From positions 1,364,001 through 1,428,000 of the forward strand of contig NZ_JAJIRO010000001.1 in assembly GCF_025717535.1 (NCBI RefSeq): a DNA stretch of 64,000 nucleotides, given 5' to 3'. This DNA is from Paucibacter sp. Y2R2-4 (GTDB lineage Bacteria > Pseudomonadota > Gammaproteobacteria > Burkholderiales > Burkholderiaceae_C). The position numbers and the translations under genes were made by a program. The notes under the pieces were generated by a model. The model worked only from the letters and a program-made list of their open reading frames with translations. It had not been told where the DNA came from and ran no database searches. Below, piece after piece: positions 50,291-60,100 of the stretch (within the stretch, counting starts at the first letter, position 1; every line of letters starts with the position of its first letter).

Positions 50291-50310
50291 ATTACGAATC
50301 ATTCTCATTT
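50291..50310. promoter_or_regulatory. Fur box between bfr and hemP
   Basis: ATTACGAATCATTCTCATTT, whose right half GAATCATTCTCATT is a near-consensus Fur half-site. It lies just upstream of a possible -10 (TAAGAT, 50310-50315) of hemP. Confidence 0.6.
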
Positions 50311-50321
50311 AAGATGTAGGC

Positions 50322-50528
50322 ATGCACAGCATCACCGAACTCCCAACAAGCCCCGACGCCACGCTGCAAAAGCTGGCCTCCGGCATCCCGGCTGCAGCGC
50401 TACAGCCTCGCAAGCAAATCAGCAGCCGCTCTTTGCTGGAAGACCAGCGAGAGGTTGAAATTGAACATGCCGGTCAAATCTACCGTCTCCGCGTCACCGC
50501 CTTGGGTAAATTGATCCTGACCAAGTAA
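50322..50528 (+). CDS. hemP: Hemin uptake protein HemP
   Basis: A 68-residue protein with the family core SRSLLEDQREVEIEHAGQ and IYRLRVTALGKLILTK at its C-terminus. HemP is needed for or regulates haem uptake in Burkholderiales. A Fur box precedes it. Confidence 0.9.
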   Translation: MHSITELPTSPDATLQKLASGIPAAALQPRKQISSRSLLEDQREVEIEHAGQIYRLRVTALGKLILTK

Positions 50529-50642
50529 GGCCAATCTCCGCCCAGACTCGGGGAGCCCTGCGGCTCGACCCATCCTTCGCACCCGCCAGCCTGATTGCCA
50601 GCACCGTGCCTCAGCTGTTCTTTCAAGAAGAAGGCGCACACG

Positions 50643-51881
50643 ATGCAAAGCAATACCGTCTCAAACTCCAGCCTGCCCAACGCAGCTGAGTCCCTCGGCT
50701 CACGACGCCGCCGCCTTTGGGATCTACCCTCGCAAGCGCTTTGCCCCGTCATCGGGGTCTGTTTGCCCATGCCCTTGCTGCGGCGCCGACTGGGCAAAGT
50801 GTTGGGCGGCTCATTGCAAGCCAATGACTATGAGCTGCATTGCGGCGCCATCAAGGAATGCCAAAGCCGCAGCCCGATCGCGGAAAGCTTGCAGCGCGAA
50901 CTCGAACAGCGCTTCATTCGCACCATTCGCCTGGCCAATCAACACAAGACCACCAAGGCGCTCGAGCTTTGGTGGTCTGAAGCGCGAGAGAGTCATGAGG
51001 TCGCCGCTGGCCTTTGGGCCACTTTGACGCATGCCCGCTGTGATGCCCCCTTGCAAGAGCAAGTGCTGCAAGACATCCACATGCTTCAGCATCAGCTCGG
51101 CAGCGCCAATCGAGCTGACTTGCAAAAACTCAGCGCACTCAGCGACGAAAACAGCGTCTTGGCTCGAGAACTTGCACAGGTTCAGCTTCGCAGCACCCGA
51201 CTGTTGCAAGAGCGCAGCCTAACGATTGAGCAACAAGCCGCCGAGCTATTGCGCCTGCGCGCTGCTTTATTGGGCCGCGAGACCTTGATCGAAAGCCTCC
51301 AGGCCGAGATTCAAGAACTGCATGCTGCCTCGCCGGCACTCAAATCACGCCAGGAACAAGCGCTACAAATTCGTCAACATCTGGCGCGTATCGCCGACCT
51401 TGAACAGCGCTTGCACAAGACCCAAGAGCAACTAGTTGAGGAACGCCTACGCAAGCAGCCTCTTAGCCACCACTCGCAGGCCAGCACCGCGCCGAAGGCA
51501 GAAGCTCCACCCATCCGGCCCAGCGAATCCGAGCTGCCGAAAATGAACCAAGCGGTACTCTGTGTTGGCGGAAGGCAGGCCGCCGTGCCCATCTATCGCC
51601 AGCTGATCGAGAAGATCGGTGGACGCTTTCTGCACCACGATGGCGGCGAAGAAGACGCCACCAGCAAGCTCGACGCTAGCTTGGCGGCCGCCGACCTTGT
51701 CATTTGCCAGACCGGCTGCATTAGCCATGATGCTTACTGGCGCGTCAAGGAACATTGCAAGCGGCTGGGCAAGCGCTGCGTGTTTGTGGACAAACCCAGT
51801 CGCAGCAGCTTGCAAAGAGCCCTGACCGGCCTGAACGCGACGGACCAGCCGCCTGCCCAAGCCCAGAACAAGCAGTCCTGA
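50643..51881 (+). CDS. DUF2325 domain protein
   Basis: A 412-residue protein. A long helical coiled-coil region (about 60-290) is followed by a C-terminal DUF2325 domain (VLCVGGRQAAVPIYRQLIEKIGG, VICQTGCISHDAYWRVKEHCKRLG). It follows hemP on the same strand and probably shares its iron-related regulation. ATG 50643 was preferred over an upstream in-frame start. Confidence 0.78.
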   Translation: MQSNTVSNSSLPNAAESLGSRRRRLWDLPSQALCPVIGVCLPMPLLRRRLGKVLGGSLQANDYELHCGAIKECQSRSPIAESLQRELEQRFIRTIRLANQHKTTKALELWWSEARESHEVAAGLWATLTHARCDAPLQEQVLQDIHMLQHQLGSANRADLQKLSALSDENSVLARELAQVQLRSTRLLQERSLTIEQQAAELLRLRAALLGRETLIESLQAEIQELHAASPALKSRQEQALQIRQHLARIADLEQRLHKTQEQLVEERLRKQPLSHHSQASTAPKAEAPPIRPSESELPKMNQAVLCVGGRQAAVPIYRQLIEKIGGRFLHHDGGEEDATSKLDASLAAADLVICQTGCISHDAYWRVKEHCKRLGKRCVFVDKPSRSSLQRALTGLNATDQPPAQAQNKQS

Positions 51882-52075
51882 ACGACTGAACGGGAAATGA
51901 ACCCCTCTTCCAACGATGGACTGCGGCGAATCCGTGTATTTCACACAAGCCCCATAGATACCACTTGCCTACCGACTTCCCTTCCGCTTCTGCTTCCCTA
52001 AGAATTACTGCAACACGGAAAAACAGCTTTTCGTGGCGATACCTCCGCATCAATTCGCTCAAAAAAGGGATTCAA

Positions 52076-53092
52076 GTGAAGCACAAGATGATCAGTCGCA
52101 AGAATGGTATTCAATTGGTTTCATTCGCAAGTGCCATGCTGGCAGCAAGCCTTGCCCAAGCGGTTCCCGTGCTCGACCTCGGCGCCGCCAGCGCCTATAG
52201 CGGCTTCTTTTTCGGCAACGTGACTCAGCACTCGGACATCGAAGGCCGCATGGCTGTCAAGGGTGACCTGAGCATTGCCAGCATTTCAGTCGGCTACCGC
52301 AACCCTTACGGCAGCACCGGTCCCTCGGTGGTGGTTGGCGGCAATGTCAACGTCAAGGACGGCGCCATTTACAACGGCCCCAAGGACTCCTCCATCAACA
52401 CCAACCAGTCGATGGGCCCCTCCACCGCACCTTGGGTGGGCGCAGGCACCGTGGCTGGCACCGGCATTTACGGCGGCAGCAATCTGGGCAATACCTCGCT
52501 GGGTTTCAGCAAAGGTGACACCGCTGCCATCAACAAGCTGTTTGCCGACAGCGCTAGCTACTTCACCAGCTTCCAGCAAAGCCTCGCGACCCAGGCCAGC
52601 ACCGGCAAGATCAGCACAGGCTGGGACATGACGCTGTCAGGAAGCAGCAAATCGGCCACGCCGCAGGTGCATGTCTTCAACATCGGTGACAACAACCTGA
52701 AGGCACTCACGCTGGACAAGGCCAGCTTTGGCGCCAAGGACTGGATCGTTGTGAACCTGACCGCCAGCGGCACCATCAAGTTTGGCAGCGACTACTTGGG
52801 CAGCAATCTCGACTCGTTCAAAGACCGTCTGCTGTTCAACGTCACCAACGCGCAAAGCATTGAATTGCACTCTGGCTACGGCAGCTTGGTGGCCCCCAAG
52901 GCTGACATCCTGGGCGCGAGCAGCGGGCACTGGGAAGGCAATGTGATCGCCAACAACAACTACTCGACGATCGAAATCGGCTACGAGCCCTTCGTGCCCA
53001 CTTCGCCCGTCCCCGAACCCGAAACCTACGCCATGTTCCTGGCTGGCCTGGGCGCTATCAGCTTCGTCGCGCGCCGCCGCAAATCGACTTGA
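52076..53092 (+). CDS. PEP-CTERM protein, choice-of-anchor A family
   Basis: A 338-residue exported protein with signal peptide (LVSFASAMLAASLAQA), a beta-helix-like choice-of-anchor A domain (GAASAYSGFFFGNVTQHSDIEGRMAVKGDL..., SSGHWEGNVIANN) and a C-terminal sorting signal (VPEPETYAMFLAGLGAISFVARRRK). It should be processed and anchored by the exosortase system. GTG 52076 has AAGGG at the right distance; ATG 52088 is the alternative. Confidence 0.88.
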   Translation: MKHKMISRKNGIQLVSFASAMLAASLAQAVPVLDLGAASAYSGFFFGNVTQHSDIEGRMAVKGDLSIASISVGYRNPYGSTGPSVVVGGNVNVKDGAIYNGPKDSSINTNQSMGPSTAPWVGAGTVAGTGIYGGSNLGNTSLGFSKGDTAAINKLFADSASYFTSFQQSLATQASTGKISTGWDMTLSGSSKSATPQVHVFNIGDNNLKALTLDKASFGAKDWIVVNLTASGTIKFGSDYLGSNLDSFKDRLLFNVTNAQSIELHSGYGSLVAPKADILGASSGHWEGNVIANNNYSTIEIGYEPFVPTSPVPEPETYAMFLAGLGAISFVARRRKST

Positions 53093-53129
53093 TTGCTCCG
53101 CTCGACCGCAAGTCACACTAGCTAGCAAT

Positions 53130-53152
53130 GGGCTCCTTCGGGAGCCCTTTCT
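53130..53152 (+). terminator. Rho-independent terminator
   Basis: GGGCTCC-TTCG-GGAGCCC followed by TTTCT, after the choice-of-anchor A gene. Confidence 0.8.
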
Positions 53153-53372
53153 CATTGCAGAGCCGGATTCACCACCACCCGCGAAAGGGATTCTCGAGTC
53201 TTGCTGTTCAAGACTTGAAATCACTCAGGCCCGGTGGTCCACAGAAGCGCAACTGGACCAGAGTGCCCAGCAAGCTCAGTCGCCGTTTGCCAACTACCGT
53301 TGACCCAGGAGAAGCGCTGCACCCACCGACGCCAAGCACACCATCACAAGGAGGCCTCGCGCGAGCACCAAC

Positions 53373-53399
53373 GAAAAAGGGCGCCCTTTAGGCGCCCTT
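53373..53399 (-). terminator. Rho-independent terminator of the leftward PEP-CTERM gene
   Basis: AAGGGCGCC / GGCGCCCTT with a five-base loop; on the - strand a TTTTT run follows. Confidence 0.8.
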
Positions 53400-53448
53400 A
53401 TCAATGACTTCTTGGCGAAGCTCAGGCCACTCGGCCCAAGGCAAGCCT

Positions 53449-54132
53449 TTACAGGCTCGTGCCCTTTCCGTTGCGGCGGCGGCCGCAGAAGGCAACAAAA
53501 CCCAGCAGCCCCAGGCCCATCAACAAAGCGCTGCTGGGCTCAGGGACCGCAGTCACGGTCAACAGATCCTGAAACTCTTCATGATTGAATCGGGTCAGGC
53601 TGTAAAGGTCCGGGCCCTTGTACTGCGAGGCCAAGCCCAGGTAGGAATTGACTTGCTCGACAAAGGCCGAGTCACTGGCCAAACCACTCGAACCACTGAC
53701 AGCAAACACGCCGGCATTCTTCTGCACATTCAGAGCGGACAAATCGCTCTCATGGGTAATTTCCCAGATGGCGGTTTGAAATGCGGCCTGATCGGTGGAA
53801 GTCTTCAAGCCGGCATAGCTGGTGCTGAACAGCCCTTGCAACAAGCTTGTCTCGCGAGCCGAAAAGCTACCCAGGGAATAGGCTTGCGTGAGATCTGAGG
53901 CCTCGGCATGGTCTTGCATCAGATCGACGCAATAGGCATAGAAACTCTGGCCGCTCTGGCTGTTGCGAAACTCCATCGCACCGGTCAGATAGTTGCTGCT
54001 GAAAGTCGTGGTGAGCAATTCACCTGGGCCATTGCCTACAAATTCCAGATCAACCATCGCAGCAGAAGCATTGGCGCTCAGCAACAAGGCACCGGCCGTG
54101 GCGACAAGAATCTTTTTCATACTGACACTCAT
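53449..54132 (-). CDS. PEP-CTERM sorted protein
   Basis: A 227-residue exported protein with signal peptide (ILVATAGALLLSANASA), a mixed body with LQGLFSTSYAGLKTSTDQAAFQTAIWEI, and sorting signal VPEPSSALLMGLGLLGFVAFCGRRR. The AAF..AIWEI segment is typical of a family with a domain thought to be cross-linked or calcium dependent; the role is unknown. ATG 54132 has AAGGA upstream. Confidence 0.85.
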   Translation of the reverse strand: MSVSMKKILVATAGALLLSANASAAMVDLEFVGNGPGELLTTTFSSNYLTGAMEFRNSQSGQSFYAYCVDLMQDHAEASDLTQAYSLGSFSARETSLLQGLFSTSYAGLKTSTDQAAFQTAIWEITHESDLSALNVQKNAGVFAVSGSSGLASDSAFVEQVNSYLGLASQYKGPDLYSLTRFNHEEFQDLLTVTAVPEPSSALLMGLGLLGFVAFCGRRRNGKGTSL

Positions 54133-54185
54133 GGAAAGTCCTTTGACAGTTTTCTTCTAATTCAGATCAATGAATTCTGATCAAG

Positions 54186-54755
54186 TCAGACGCGACGGCC
54201 GCGGCGGACATACAGCACGGCCCCCAGGCCCAACAGACTCAAGGCAAGGCTTTGCGGCTCAGGCACAGCGTTCACGCCGTCCAAGCGGACGATGTAGCGG
54301 TCAGCGTCCTTTTTATTTGCAGCGATTCCGCCCTTACCTTCAATATTCAAGGTCCAATCGCCAGCTTCAAGCTTCTGTCCGGGGGCTACTGCCCATTGCT
54401 CCACGCCCTTGGTCCTTGAGCCCGCAAGCTCAGTCCCGGCCACTGGGGTCAGGAAGACCTTGGCCCCTTGCTCATTGCTGAAATAGACGTTCCGAATGTC
54501 CAACAGTGGGTCAAGAAATCTCTCGCCTTTTTGCTGACCTTGGGTCTGCAAGGTACCCGAGATCACTTGTGCAGCAATCAAGTGAAATTTGTAGCTGTCG
54601 CTGAATTCTTCATTCTTGATCGCGCGATCATCGCCCACGCTTTCCACGAACTGACCGCCGGACTGAAACTTGACGGGCCCAGCCACAGCCGAGCTCATCG
54701 CAGCAAGCACCGCGACCGCTCCCAGACCCATCACCGTTGTTTTCAATTTATTCAT
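54186..54755 (-). CDS. PEP-CTERM sorted protein (FxDxF-like)
   Basis: A 189-residue exported protein with signal peptide (GLGAVAVLAAMSSAVAG), a FSDSYKFHL element resembling FxDxF-type PEP-CTERM proteins, and sorting signal VPEPQSLALSLLGLGAVLYVRRGRR. It lies 53 bases upstream of the other leftward PEP-CTERM gene; probably one unit. Confidence 0.82.
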   Translation of the reverse strand: MNKLKTTVMGLGAVAVLAAMSSAVAGPVKFQSGGQFVESVGDDRAIKNEEFSDSYKFHLIAAQVISGTLQTQGQQKGERFLDPLLDIRNVYFSNEQGAKVFLTPVAGTELAGSRTKGVEQWAVAPGQKLEAGDWTLNIEGKGGIAANKKDADRYIVRLDGVNAVPEPQSLALSLLGLGAVLYVRRGRRV

Positions 54756-55080
54756 TGCTCACCCTCGTTTGGATAGAGTCCTACGCCAGCCATCGCCTCT
54801 GCAATCGGCGCGGGGCCATTGGCTTTGAACACAGTGAGAATCCTAGGGCAGTACCCCTGCAAAGCAGCCCCCTCAAGCCGGGGCTCACCAAGGCCAAACG
54901 TGTGAAAAACACGAGAAAGACCGCCCTGTTCGAGGGGTTGCTATTAGGGAGAGCAGCCAGTGGATTCTCAAGACACGTCGGGACAAGAAAAAAGGGTTGC
55001 AAACACCCAGGAATGCAACCCTTGTCTTGACACTCGACCGCCTGCTAGCAAGCGGTTCGACGGCATCAACCCTGTCTAAG
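54756..55080. other. 325-base intergenic region
   Basis: It contains the upstream region of the leftward PEP-CTERM gene and the secA terminator (54988-55021). I see no gene in it. Confidence 0.7.
54988..55021 (-). terminator. Rho-independent terminator of secA
   Basis: GGGTTGCA / TGCAACCC with a 12-base loop; on the - strand followed by TTTTTT. Confidence 0.8.
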
Positions 55081-57816
55081 TCAACTCAGCTTGCCGTGGC
55101 AGGCCTTGAACTTCTTGCCACTGCCGCAGGGGCAGGGGTCGTTGCGGCCCACATGGCCAAACTGAGTGGCGGGGTCTGTTTCTTGAGAAACCGAGCCGTC
55201 TTCGTTCGGGTGGGTGTAAGTCACATTGCTGACGTGTTCGGCGCGAGCCTCAATGGCCTGAGCCGCACGATCGGCCTCATCTTGCGACTGGATGCGCACA
55301 TTCATCAAGGTGCGGGTGACTTCCATCTTCACTACATCCAAGAGTTGCGAGAACAACTCAAAGGCTTCGCGCTTGTATTCCTGCTTGGGGTTCTTCTGCG
55401 CATAGCCGCGCAGATGGATGCCTTGGCGCAGATAGTCCAGCGAAGCCAGATGCTCGCGCCAGTGTTGGTCAATGCTCTGCAGCAAAACCATGCGCATGAA
55501 CGGCGTCAACTGCTCCAGACCAACCCGCTCGACCTTGTCCTCAAATGCGGCATCCGCAGCCTTGACGACGGCTTCAAGGACTTCTTCGTCGGTGATGGAG
55601 TCACTCTTCTCCACCAAAGCTGAGAGCGAGATGTCCAATTGCCATTCGTCGCGCAACACACGTTCCAGCCCTGGCAAATCCCACTGCTCTTCCAAGCTGT
55701 CTGCCGGCACAAAAGTTCGAACCACATCAGCCATGGTGCTAGAACGCAGATTAGCGATCTGAGCCACCAAGCTCTGCGCCTCAAGAATGTCGTTGCGCTG
55801 CTGATAGATGACCTTGCGCTGGTCATTGGACACGTCGTCGTACTCGAGCAGTTGTTTACGCACATCGAAGTTGCGAGCTTCGACCTTGCGCTGCGCGCTC
55901 TCGATGGAGCGCGACACGATGCCCGCCTCAATGGCCTCGCCTTCTGGCATCTTCAAGCGATCCATGATGGCGCGCACACGGTCACCCGCAAAAATGCGCA
56001 TCAACTGGTCGTCCAGTGACAAATAGAAGCGTGAAGCACCTGGGTCACCCTGACGACCGGCACGACCCCGCAACTGGTTGTCGATGCGACGGCTCTCATG
56101 ACGCTCAGTGGCGATGATGCGCAATCCACCTGCTGCCTTCACGGCATCGTGCAGACCTTGCCATTCATCCTTCAGCTTTTGAATCCGCACAGCGCGATCG
56201 GCATCCGCGATGGAGGCATCGGCCTCCAAGAGCTTGATCTGGTTCTCGACATTGCCGCCCAGCACGATGTCGGTGCCGCGACCGGCCATATTGGTGGCGA
56301 TGGTGATCACACCAGGTCGACCGGCCTGCGCAACGATCTCGGCTTCCTTGGCGTGCTGCTTGGCGTTCAGCACAGCGTGCGGCAGCTTCTCGGCTTCCAG
56401 CAGCTTGGAGATGTATTCGGAGTTCTCGATCGAGGTCGTGCCCACCAACACCGGTTGACCACGCTCGTGGCAATCTTTGATGTCGGCCACCACGGCGAGG
56501 AACTTCTCGCGCGTGGTCTTGTAGACCAGATCCTGCTCATCCTTGCGCTGACGCTGACGATTCGGCGGGATCACCACAGTTTCCAGGCCGTAGATTTCCT
56601 GAAACTCATAGGCTTCGGTATCGGCGGTACCGGTCATGCCGGCCAACTTGCCGTACATACGGAAATAGTTCTGGAAGGTGATCGAGGCCAGCGTCTGGTT
56701 CTCGCTCTGCACGGCCACGCCTTCTTTGGCTTCAACGGCCTGATGCAGACCGTCGCTCCAACGGCGACCGGTCATCAGACGTCCGGTGAACTCGTCAACG
56801 ATGGTGACCTCGCCGTTTTGCACCACGTAATGCTGATCGCGGTGATACACATGGTGCGCACGCAGGGCGGCGTACAAATGATGCATCAACGTGATATTGC
56901 CGGCGTCGTAGAGGCTGGCACCTTCCAGCAGCAAGCCCGCTTCGGATAACAAGCGCTCGGCATTGTCGTGGCCATCTTCGGTCAGATAGATCTGATGCGA
57001 CTTTTCATCGACGGTGAAATCGCCCGGCTCGATGACACCTTCTCCGGTGCGGAGGTCCAATTCACCGATTTGCTTCTTCAGCAACGGGGCCACTTTATTG
57101 ATGGCCAGATACACGTCGGTTTGGTCGTCAGCTTGGCCCGAGATGATCAGCGGCGTACGCGCCTCGTCGATCAGGATCGAGTCCACCTCGTCGACGATGG
57201 CATAAGCCAGCGGACGCTGAACGCGGTCCGCCACATCGTGAACCATATTGTCACGAAGGTAGTCAAAGCCGTATTCGTTGTTGGTACCGTAGGTGACGTC
57301 TGCCGCATAGGCCGCTTGCTTTTGCTCACGAGGCATCTGCGGTAGGTTCACGCCGACGCTCAGGCCGAGAAAGTTATAGAGCTGAGACATCCACTCGGCG
57401 TCACGCTGCACTAGGTAATCATTGACGGTCACCAAGTGCACGCCTTTGCCGGTCAGCGCATTCAAGTAGACCGGCAATGTAGCGGTCAGAGTCTTGCCCT
57501 CGCCTGTGCCCATTTCGGGGATCTTGCCGTCGTGCAAAACCATGCCACCGATCAGCTGCACATCAAAGTGACGCATCTTGAAGACGCGTTTGCCCGCTTC
57601 GCGCACCACCGCAAAAGCTTCGGGCAACAATGCATCGAGCGATTCGCCATTGGCGACACGCGCCTTGAACTCGTCAGTCTTGGCCTTCAGCGCTGCGTCG
57701 TCGAGCTGCTCAAACTGAGGCTCCATCGCATTGATCTGTTGGACAACGCGACGATAGCCCTTAAGCAAGCGCTCATTACGGCTACCGAAAATCTGGGTGA
57801 GAAGCTTGGGCAACAT
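55081..57816 (-). CDS. secA: Protein translocase ATPase SecA
   Basis: A 911-residue preprotein translocase motor of normal length. Walker A GTGEGKT is at about residue 103-109, [18 protein letters not shown] follows as Walker B region, helicase motifs continue through the second nucleotide-binding fold (MAGRGTDI), and the C-terminus ends in the zinc-binding [14 protein letters not shown]. It drives proteins through SecYEG, including the PEP-CTERM proteins nearby. The start at 57816 gives the family N-terminus [16 protein letters not shown]. Confidence 0.96.
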   Translation of the reverse strand: MLPKLLTQIFGSRNERLLKGYRRVVQQINAMEPQFEQLDDAALKAKTDEFKARVANGESLDALLPEAFAVVREAGKRVFKMRHFDVQLIGGMVLHDGKIPEMGTGEGKTLTATLPVYLNALTGKGVHLVTVNDYLVQRDAEWMSQLYNFLGLSVGVNLPQMPREQKQAAYAADVTYGTNNEYGFDYLRDNMVHDVADRVQRPLAYAIVDEVDSILIDEARTPLIISGQADDQTDVYLAINKVAPLLKKQIGELDLRTGEGVIEPGDFTVDEKSHQIYLTEDGHDNAERLLSEAGLLLEGASLYDAGNITLMHHLYAALRAHHVYHRDQHYVVQNGEVTIVDEFTGRLMTGRRWSDGLHQAVEAKEGVAVQSENQTLASITFQNYFRMYGKLAGMTGTADTEAYEFQEIYGLETVVIPPNRQRQRKDEQDLVYKTTREKFLAVVADIKDCHERGQPVLVGTTSIENSEYISKLLEAEKLPHAVLNAKQHAKEAEIVAQAGRPGVITIATNMAGRGTDIVLGGNVENQIKLLEADASIADADRAVRIQKLKDEWQGLHDAVKAAGGLRIIATERHESRRIDNQLRGRAGRQGDPGASRFYLSLDDQLMRIFAGDRVRAIMDRLKMPEGEAIEAGIVSRSIESAQRKVEARNFDVRKQLLEYDDVSNDQRKVIYQQRNDILEAQSLVAQIANLRSSTMADVVRTFVPADSLEEQWDLPGLERVLRDEWQLDISLSALVEKSDSITDEEVLEAVVKAADAAFEDKVERVGLEQLTPFMRMVLLQSIDQHWREHLASLDYLRQGIHLRGYAQKNPKQEYKREAFELFSQLLDVVKMEVTRTLMNVRIQSQDEADRAAQAIEARAEHVSNVTYTHPNEDGSVSQETDPATQFGHVGRNDPCPCGSGKKFKACHGKLS

Positions 57817-58120
57817 GCAGCGTGATGGTTTTATCTTGGGAGGTCCGGCGTCAACCCAGGTTGGCACCGTTGAATCGGCGTTTGCTGCCGGCAGATTGAC
57901 TTGCCTTAAGCTTGGCCCTCGATGAATTTCTACTTTCTAGCGTTCGGTGCATGTGGGGCGAGCAAGGCCGGCTGCAAGAGCCCAGCGCCTAAATTTCTGC
58001 CATTGGTGCGCCCGAGCGCAAAACCTTGGCAGTTTAGCATCCGCTCGTTTGCACTCTTACTTTGCACCGCCCGACTTACTGAGCGAGAGCCGCTGGCAAC
58101 GCCCCACTACACTGCCACAC
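57817..58120. other. 304-base divergent intergenic region secA / DciA-like
   Basis: Must hold both promoters; no further feature is visible. Confidence 0.6.
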
Positions 58121-58462
58121 ATGAGTTCCGCCCCGCGCTACAAACCCGCTCCCGCGCCAAAGCGGCAAGTCCCAGACCCCTTGCCTATCGCGCAAGCCTT
58201 GAGTCAGCACGATGGCCTGGCTCGGCTCGGCATTTTGTTGATGGAATCGAACCGTCGCATGGAACTCGTCAAGCCTTGCTTGCCCGGCGCTTTGGTGCGA
58301 TTTGTAAAGCCGGGGCCGATCGATGAAGAGGCTTGGACGCTGCTGGCGTCCAACGCTGCCGTAGGCGCCAAGTTGCGGCACTTGCACCCCCGGCTCGAGG
58401 AATTGCTGCAGGAGTCTGGGCTGCAACCCTACAGAGTGCGAATCAAAGTTCAGCAGCCGTAG
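58121..58462 (+). CDS. DciA-like (DUF721) protein
   Basis: A 113-residue protein. After a basic Pro-rich start the domain (LLMESNRRMELVKPCLPGALV, AWTLLASNAAVGAKLRHLHPRL, YRVRIKVQ) has the DUF721/DciA arrangement. DciA helps load the replicative helicase. It lies divergent from secA, a pairing often seen. Shorter than many family members. Confidence 0.7.
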   Translation: MSSAPRYKPAPAPKRQVPDPLPIAQALSQHDGLARLGILLMESNRRMELVKPCLPGALVRFVKPGPIDEEAWTLLASNAAVGAKLRHLHPRLEELLQESGLQPYRVRIKVQQP

Positions 58463-58540
58463 TCGGTGCAATTTGCCATCGATTCCACAGAATCATGTGA
58501 ACTTAGCGATGGCAAGAGTACGAACAAGGAAAATTTTGGG

Positions 58541-58569
58541 CAAAAAAATACCGCCTGGAGGCGGTATTT
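58541..58569. terminator. Rho-independent terminator (two-sided)
   Basis: AATACCGCC-TGGA-GGCGGTATT flanked by A7 and TTTT. It can end the tRNA-Thr transcript on the - strand and the DciA-like transcript on the + strand. Confidence 0.85.
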
Positions 58570-58577
58570 TCAAACTT

Positions 58578-58653
58578 TGGTGCCGGCTATCGGATTCGAA
58601 CTGATGACCTACCGCTTACAAGGCGGTTGCTCTACCAACTGAGCTAAGCCGGC
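58578..58653 (-). tRNA. tRNA-Thr (TGT)
   Basis: On the - strand: acceptor GCCGGCT, anticodon stem ACCGC/GCGGT, loop CTTGTAA with anticodon TGT, T loop TTCGAAT and encoded CCA. Closely similar to E. coli thrU. Confidence 0.97.
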
Positions 58654-58696
58654 GACACCAGTCCGCTAGTATAGCCTGAATTTTTAGTGACTCAGA

Positions 58697-59308
58697 CTAT
58701 TTGACGCGTTTTAATGCGGGGCGACCCGAAACTGGCCCTGGGCTGTCAGGTTCGTCATCAGGCGCCGGGCCCCCGGACGCAGCATCCGCGACATCCGACG
58801 ACTGTTCAGCTGCAGACGCTTCTTGGGAAACTCCTGCCTCTGAAGTCGGCGCCAAACGCACCGCGCGCAAAGGATTCACCCGAGCTTCGCTAGGAGCAGG
58901 AGCAGGAGCAGGAGCTGCCTCTGCAGCAACTGGCACTTCTGACACAGTCTTATCCACCGAGGACTGAAGTTCCGGCGCAGGGAAAGCCATGCCTTGTCCA
59001 TTTTCGCGGGCGTAGATAGCCACGACATGGTCGACCGGCACCATGATTTCACGCGCTGTACCGCCAAACCTGGCCTTGAACTGAATGAATTCATTGCCCA
59101 GATCAAGGCTGCTGGTCGCATCGAAGCCGACGTTCAGGACAATTTCGTTGTTGCTGACGTATTCCATCGGCACTTGAACGAAACGATCGACGTGGACGGC
59201 GATGTAAGGCGTGAAGCCATTGTCCGTGCACCAATCGTGCAAAGCGCGAATCAGATAAGGCCGGGTCGAGGGGCTCCCTGCCCCGGTCTTGTCACTGCTT
59301 TTTTCCAT
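58697..59308 (-). CDS. sspB: ClpXP protease specificity-enhancing factor SspB
   Basis: A 203-residue adaptor that hands ssrA-tagged proteins to ClpXP. The N-terminal substrate-binding domain (PYLIRALHDWCTDNGFTPYIAV, FQVPMEYV-like strand, FKARFGGTAREIMVPVDHVVAIYARENGQGM) is followed by a long acidic, Ala/Pro-rich linker and the ClpX-binding tail (RPALKRVK). Directly downstream of sspA, as in E. coli. Confidence 0.93.
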   Translation of the reverse strand: MEKSSDKTGAGSPSTRPYLIRALHDWCTDNGFTPYIAVHVDRFVQVPMEYVSNNEIVLNVGFDATSSLDLGNEFIQFKARFGGTAREIMVPVDHVVAIYARENGQGMAFPAPELQSSVDKTVSEVPVAAEAAPAPAPAPSEARVNPLRAVRLAPTSEAGVSQEASAAEQSSDVADAASGGPAPDDEPDSPGPVSGRPALKRVK

Positions 59309-59344
59309 GCTGGAGACTGCCTACTGCTCAAGTCAAGCGCTTGC

Positions 59345-59962
59345 TTACTTGCGCATGACCTTTTCAGACGGAGTCAGCGCTTCGATATAGGCGGGGCGCG
59401 AGAAGATGCGCTCAGCGTATTTCAGCAGCGGCAAGGCGTTCTTCGACATGTCGATGCCGTAGTAGTCCAGACGCCACAGCAAAGGTGCAATCGCCACGTC
59501 CAACATCGAGAAGTCGTCGCCCAACATGTACTTGTTCTTCAAGAAGATCGGCGCCAACTGGGTCAGACGGTCGCGAATCTGCGAACGCGCCTTTTCCAGC
59601 TGCTTGTCGGTCGCCTTGACGCTTTGGCTACGACCTTCAAGCACGTTCACATGAGCAAACAATTCCTTCTCGAAATTCAGCAGGAACAGGCGCACGCGTG
59701 CACGCGCCACCGGGTCGCCGGGCATCAACTGTGGATGCGGGAAGCGCTCGTCGATGTACTCATTGATGATGTGCGATTCATACAGAATCAGGTCGCGTTC
59801 GACCAGAATCGGCACTTCGTTGTACGGGTTCATCAAGGCGATGTCTTCGGGCTTGGCGAACAAGTCCACATCGCGGATTTCGAAATCCATACCCTTTTCG
59901 AACAGCACGAAGCGGCAGCGATGCGAGTAAGGGCAGGTGGTTCCAGAATAAAGCACCATCAT
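59345..59962 (-). CDS. sspA: Stringent starvation protein A
   Basis: A 205-residue glutathione S-transferase-like protein that binds RNA polymerase. N-terminal thioredoxin fold (MVLYSGTTCPYSHRCRFVLFEKG), then NEVPILVERDLILYES and a helical C-terminal half. Upstream of sspB on the same strand and downstream of petABC, as usual in beta-proteobacteria. Confidence 0.93.
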   Translation of the reverse strand: MMVLYSGTTCPYSHRCRFVLFEKGMDFEIRDVDLFAKPEDIALMNPYNEVPILVERDLILYESHIINEYIDERFPHPQLMPGDPVARARVRLFLLNFEKELFAHVNVLEGRSQSVKATDKQLEKARSQIRDRLTQLAPIFLKNKYMLGDDFSMLDVAIAPLLWRLDYYGIDMSKNALPLLKYAERIFSRPAYIEALTPSEKVMRK

Positions 59963-60034
59963 GGCGGCAAGCTCCCGAAGGGGTGAGAAAAAACGATTGC
60001 GCCCCGAGCTGAGTCGGAACGCTCAAAACGCAAA

Positions 60035-60067
60035 CGCAGCGGGAGGCTTTTTGAGCATCCCACTGCG
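60035..60067 (-). terminator. Possible terminator after petC
   Basis: CGCAGCGGGA pairs with TCCCACTGCG (one mismatch); a T-rich run follows on the - strand. Confidence 0.4.
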
Positions 60068-60100
60068 TTCTGGGCCCGGCGCATGCCGGGTCCGAAGTGA

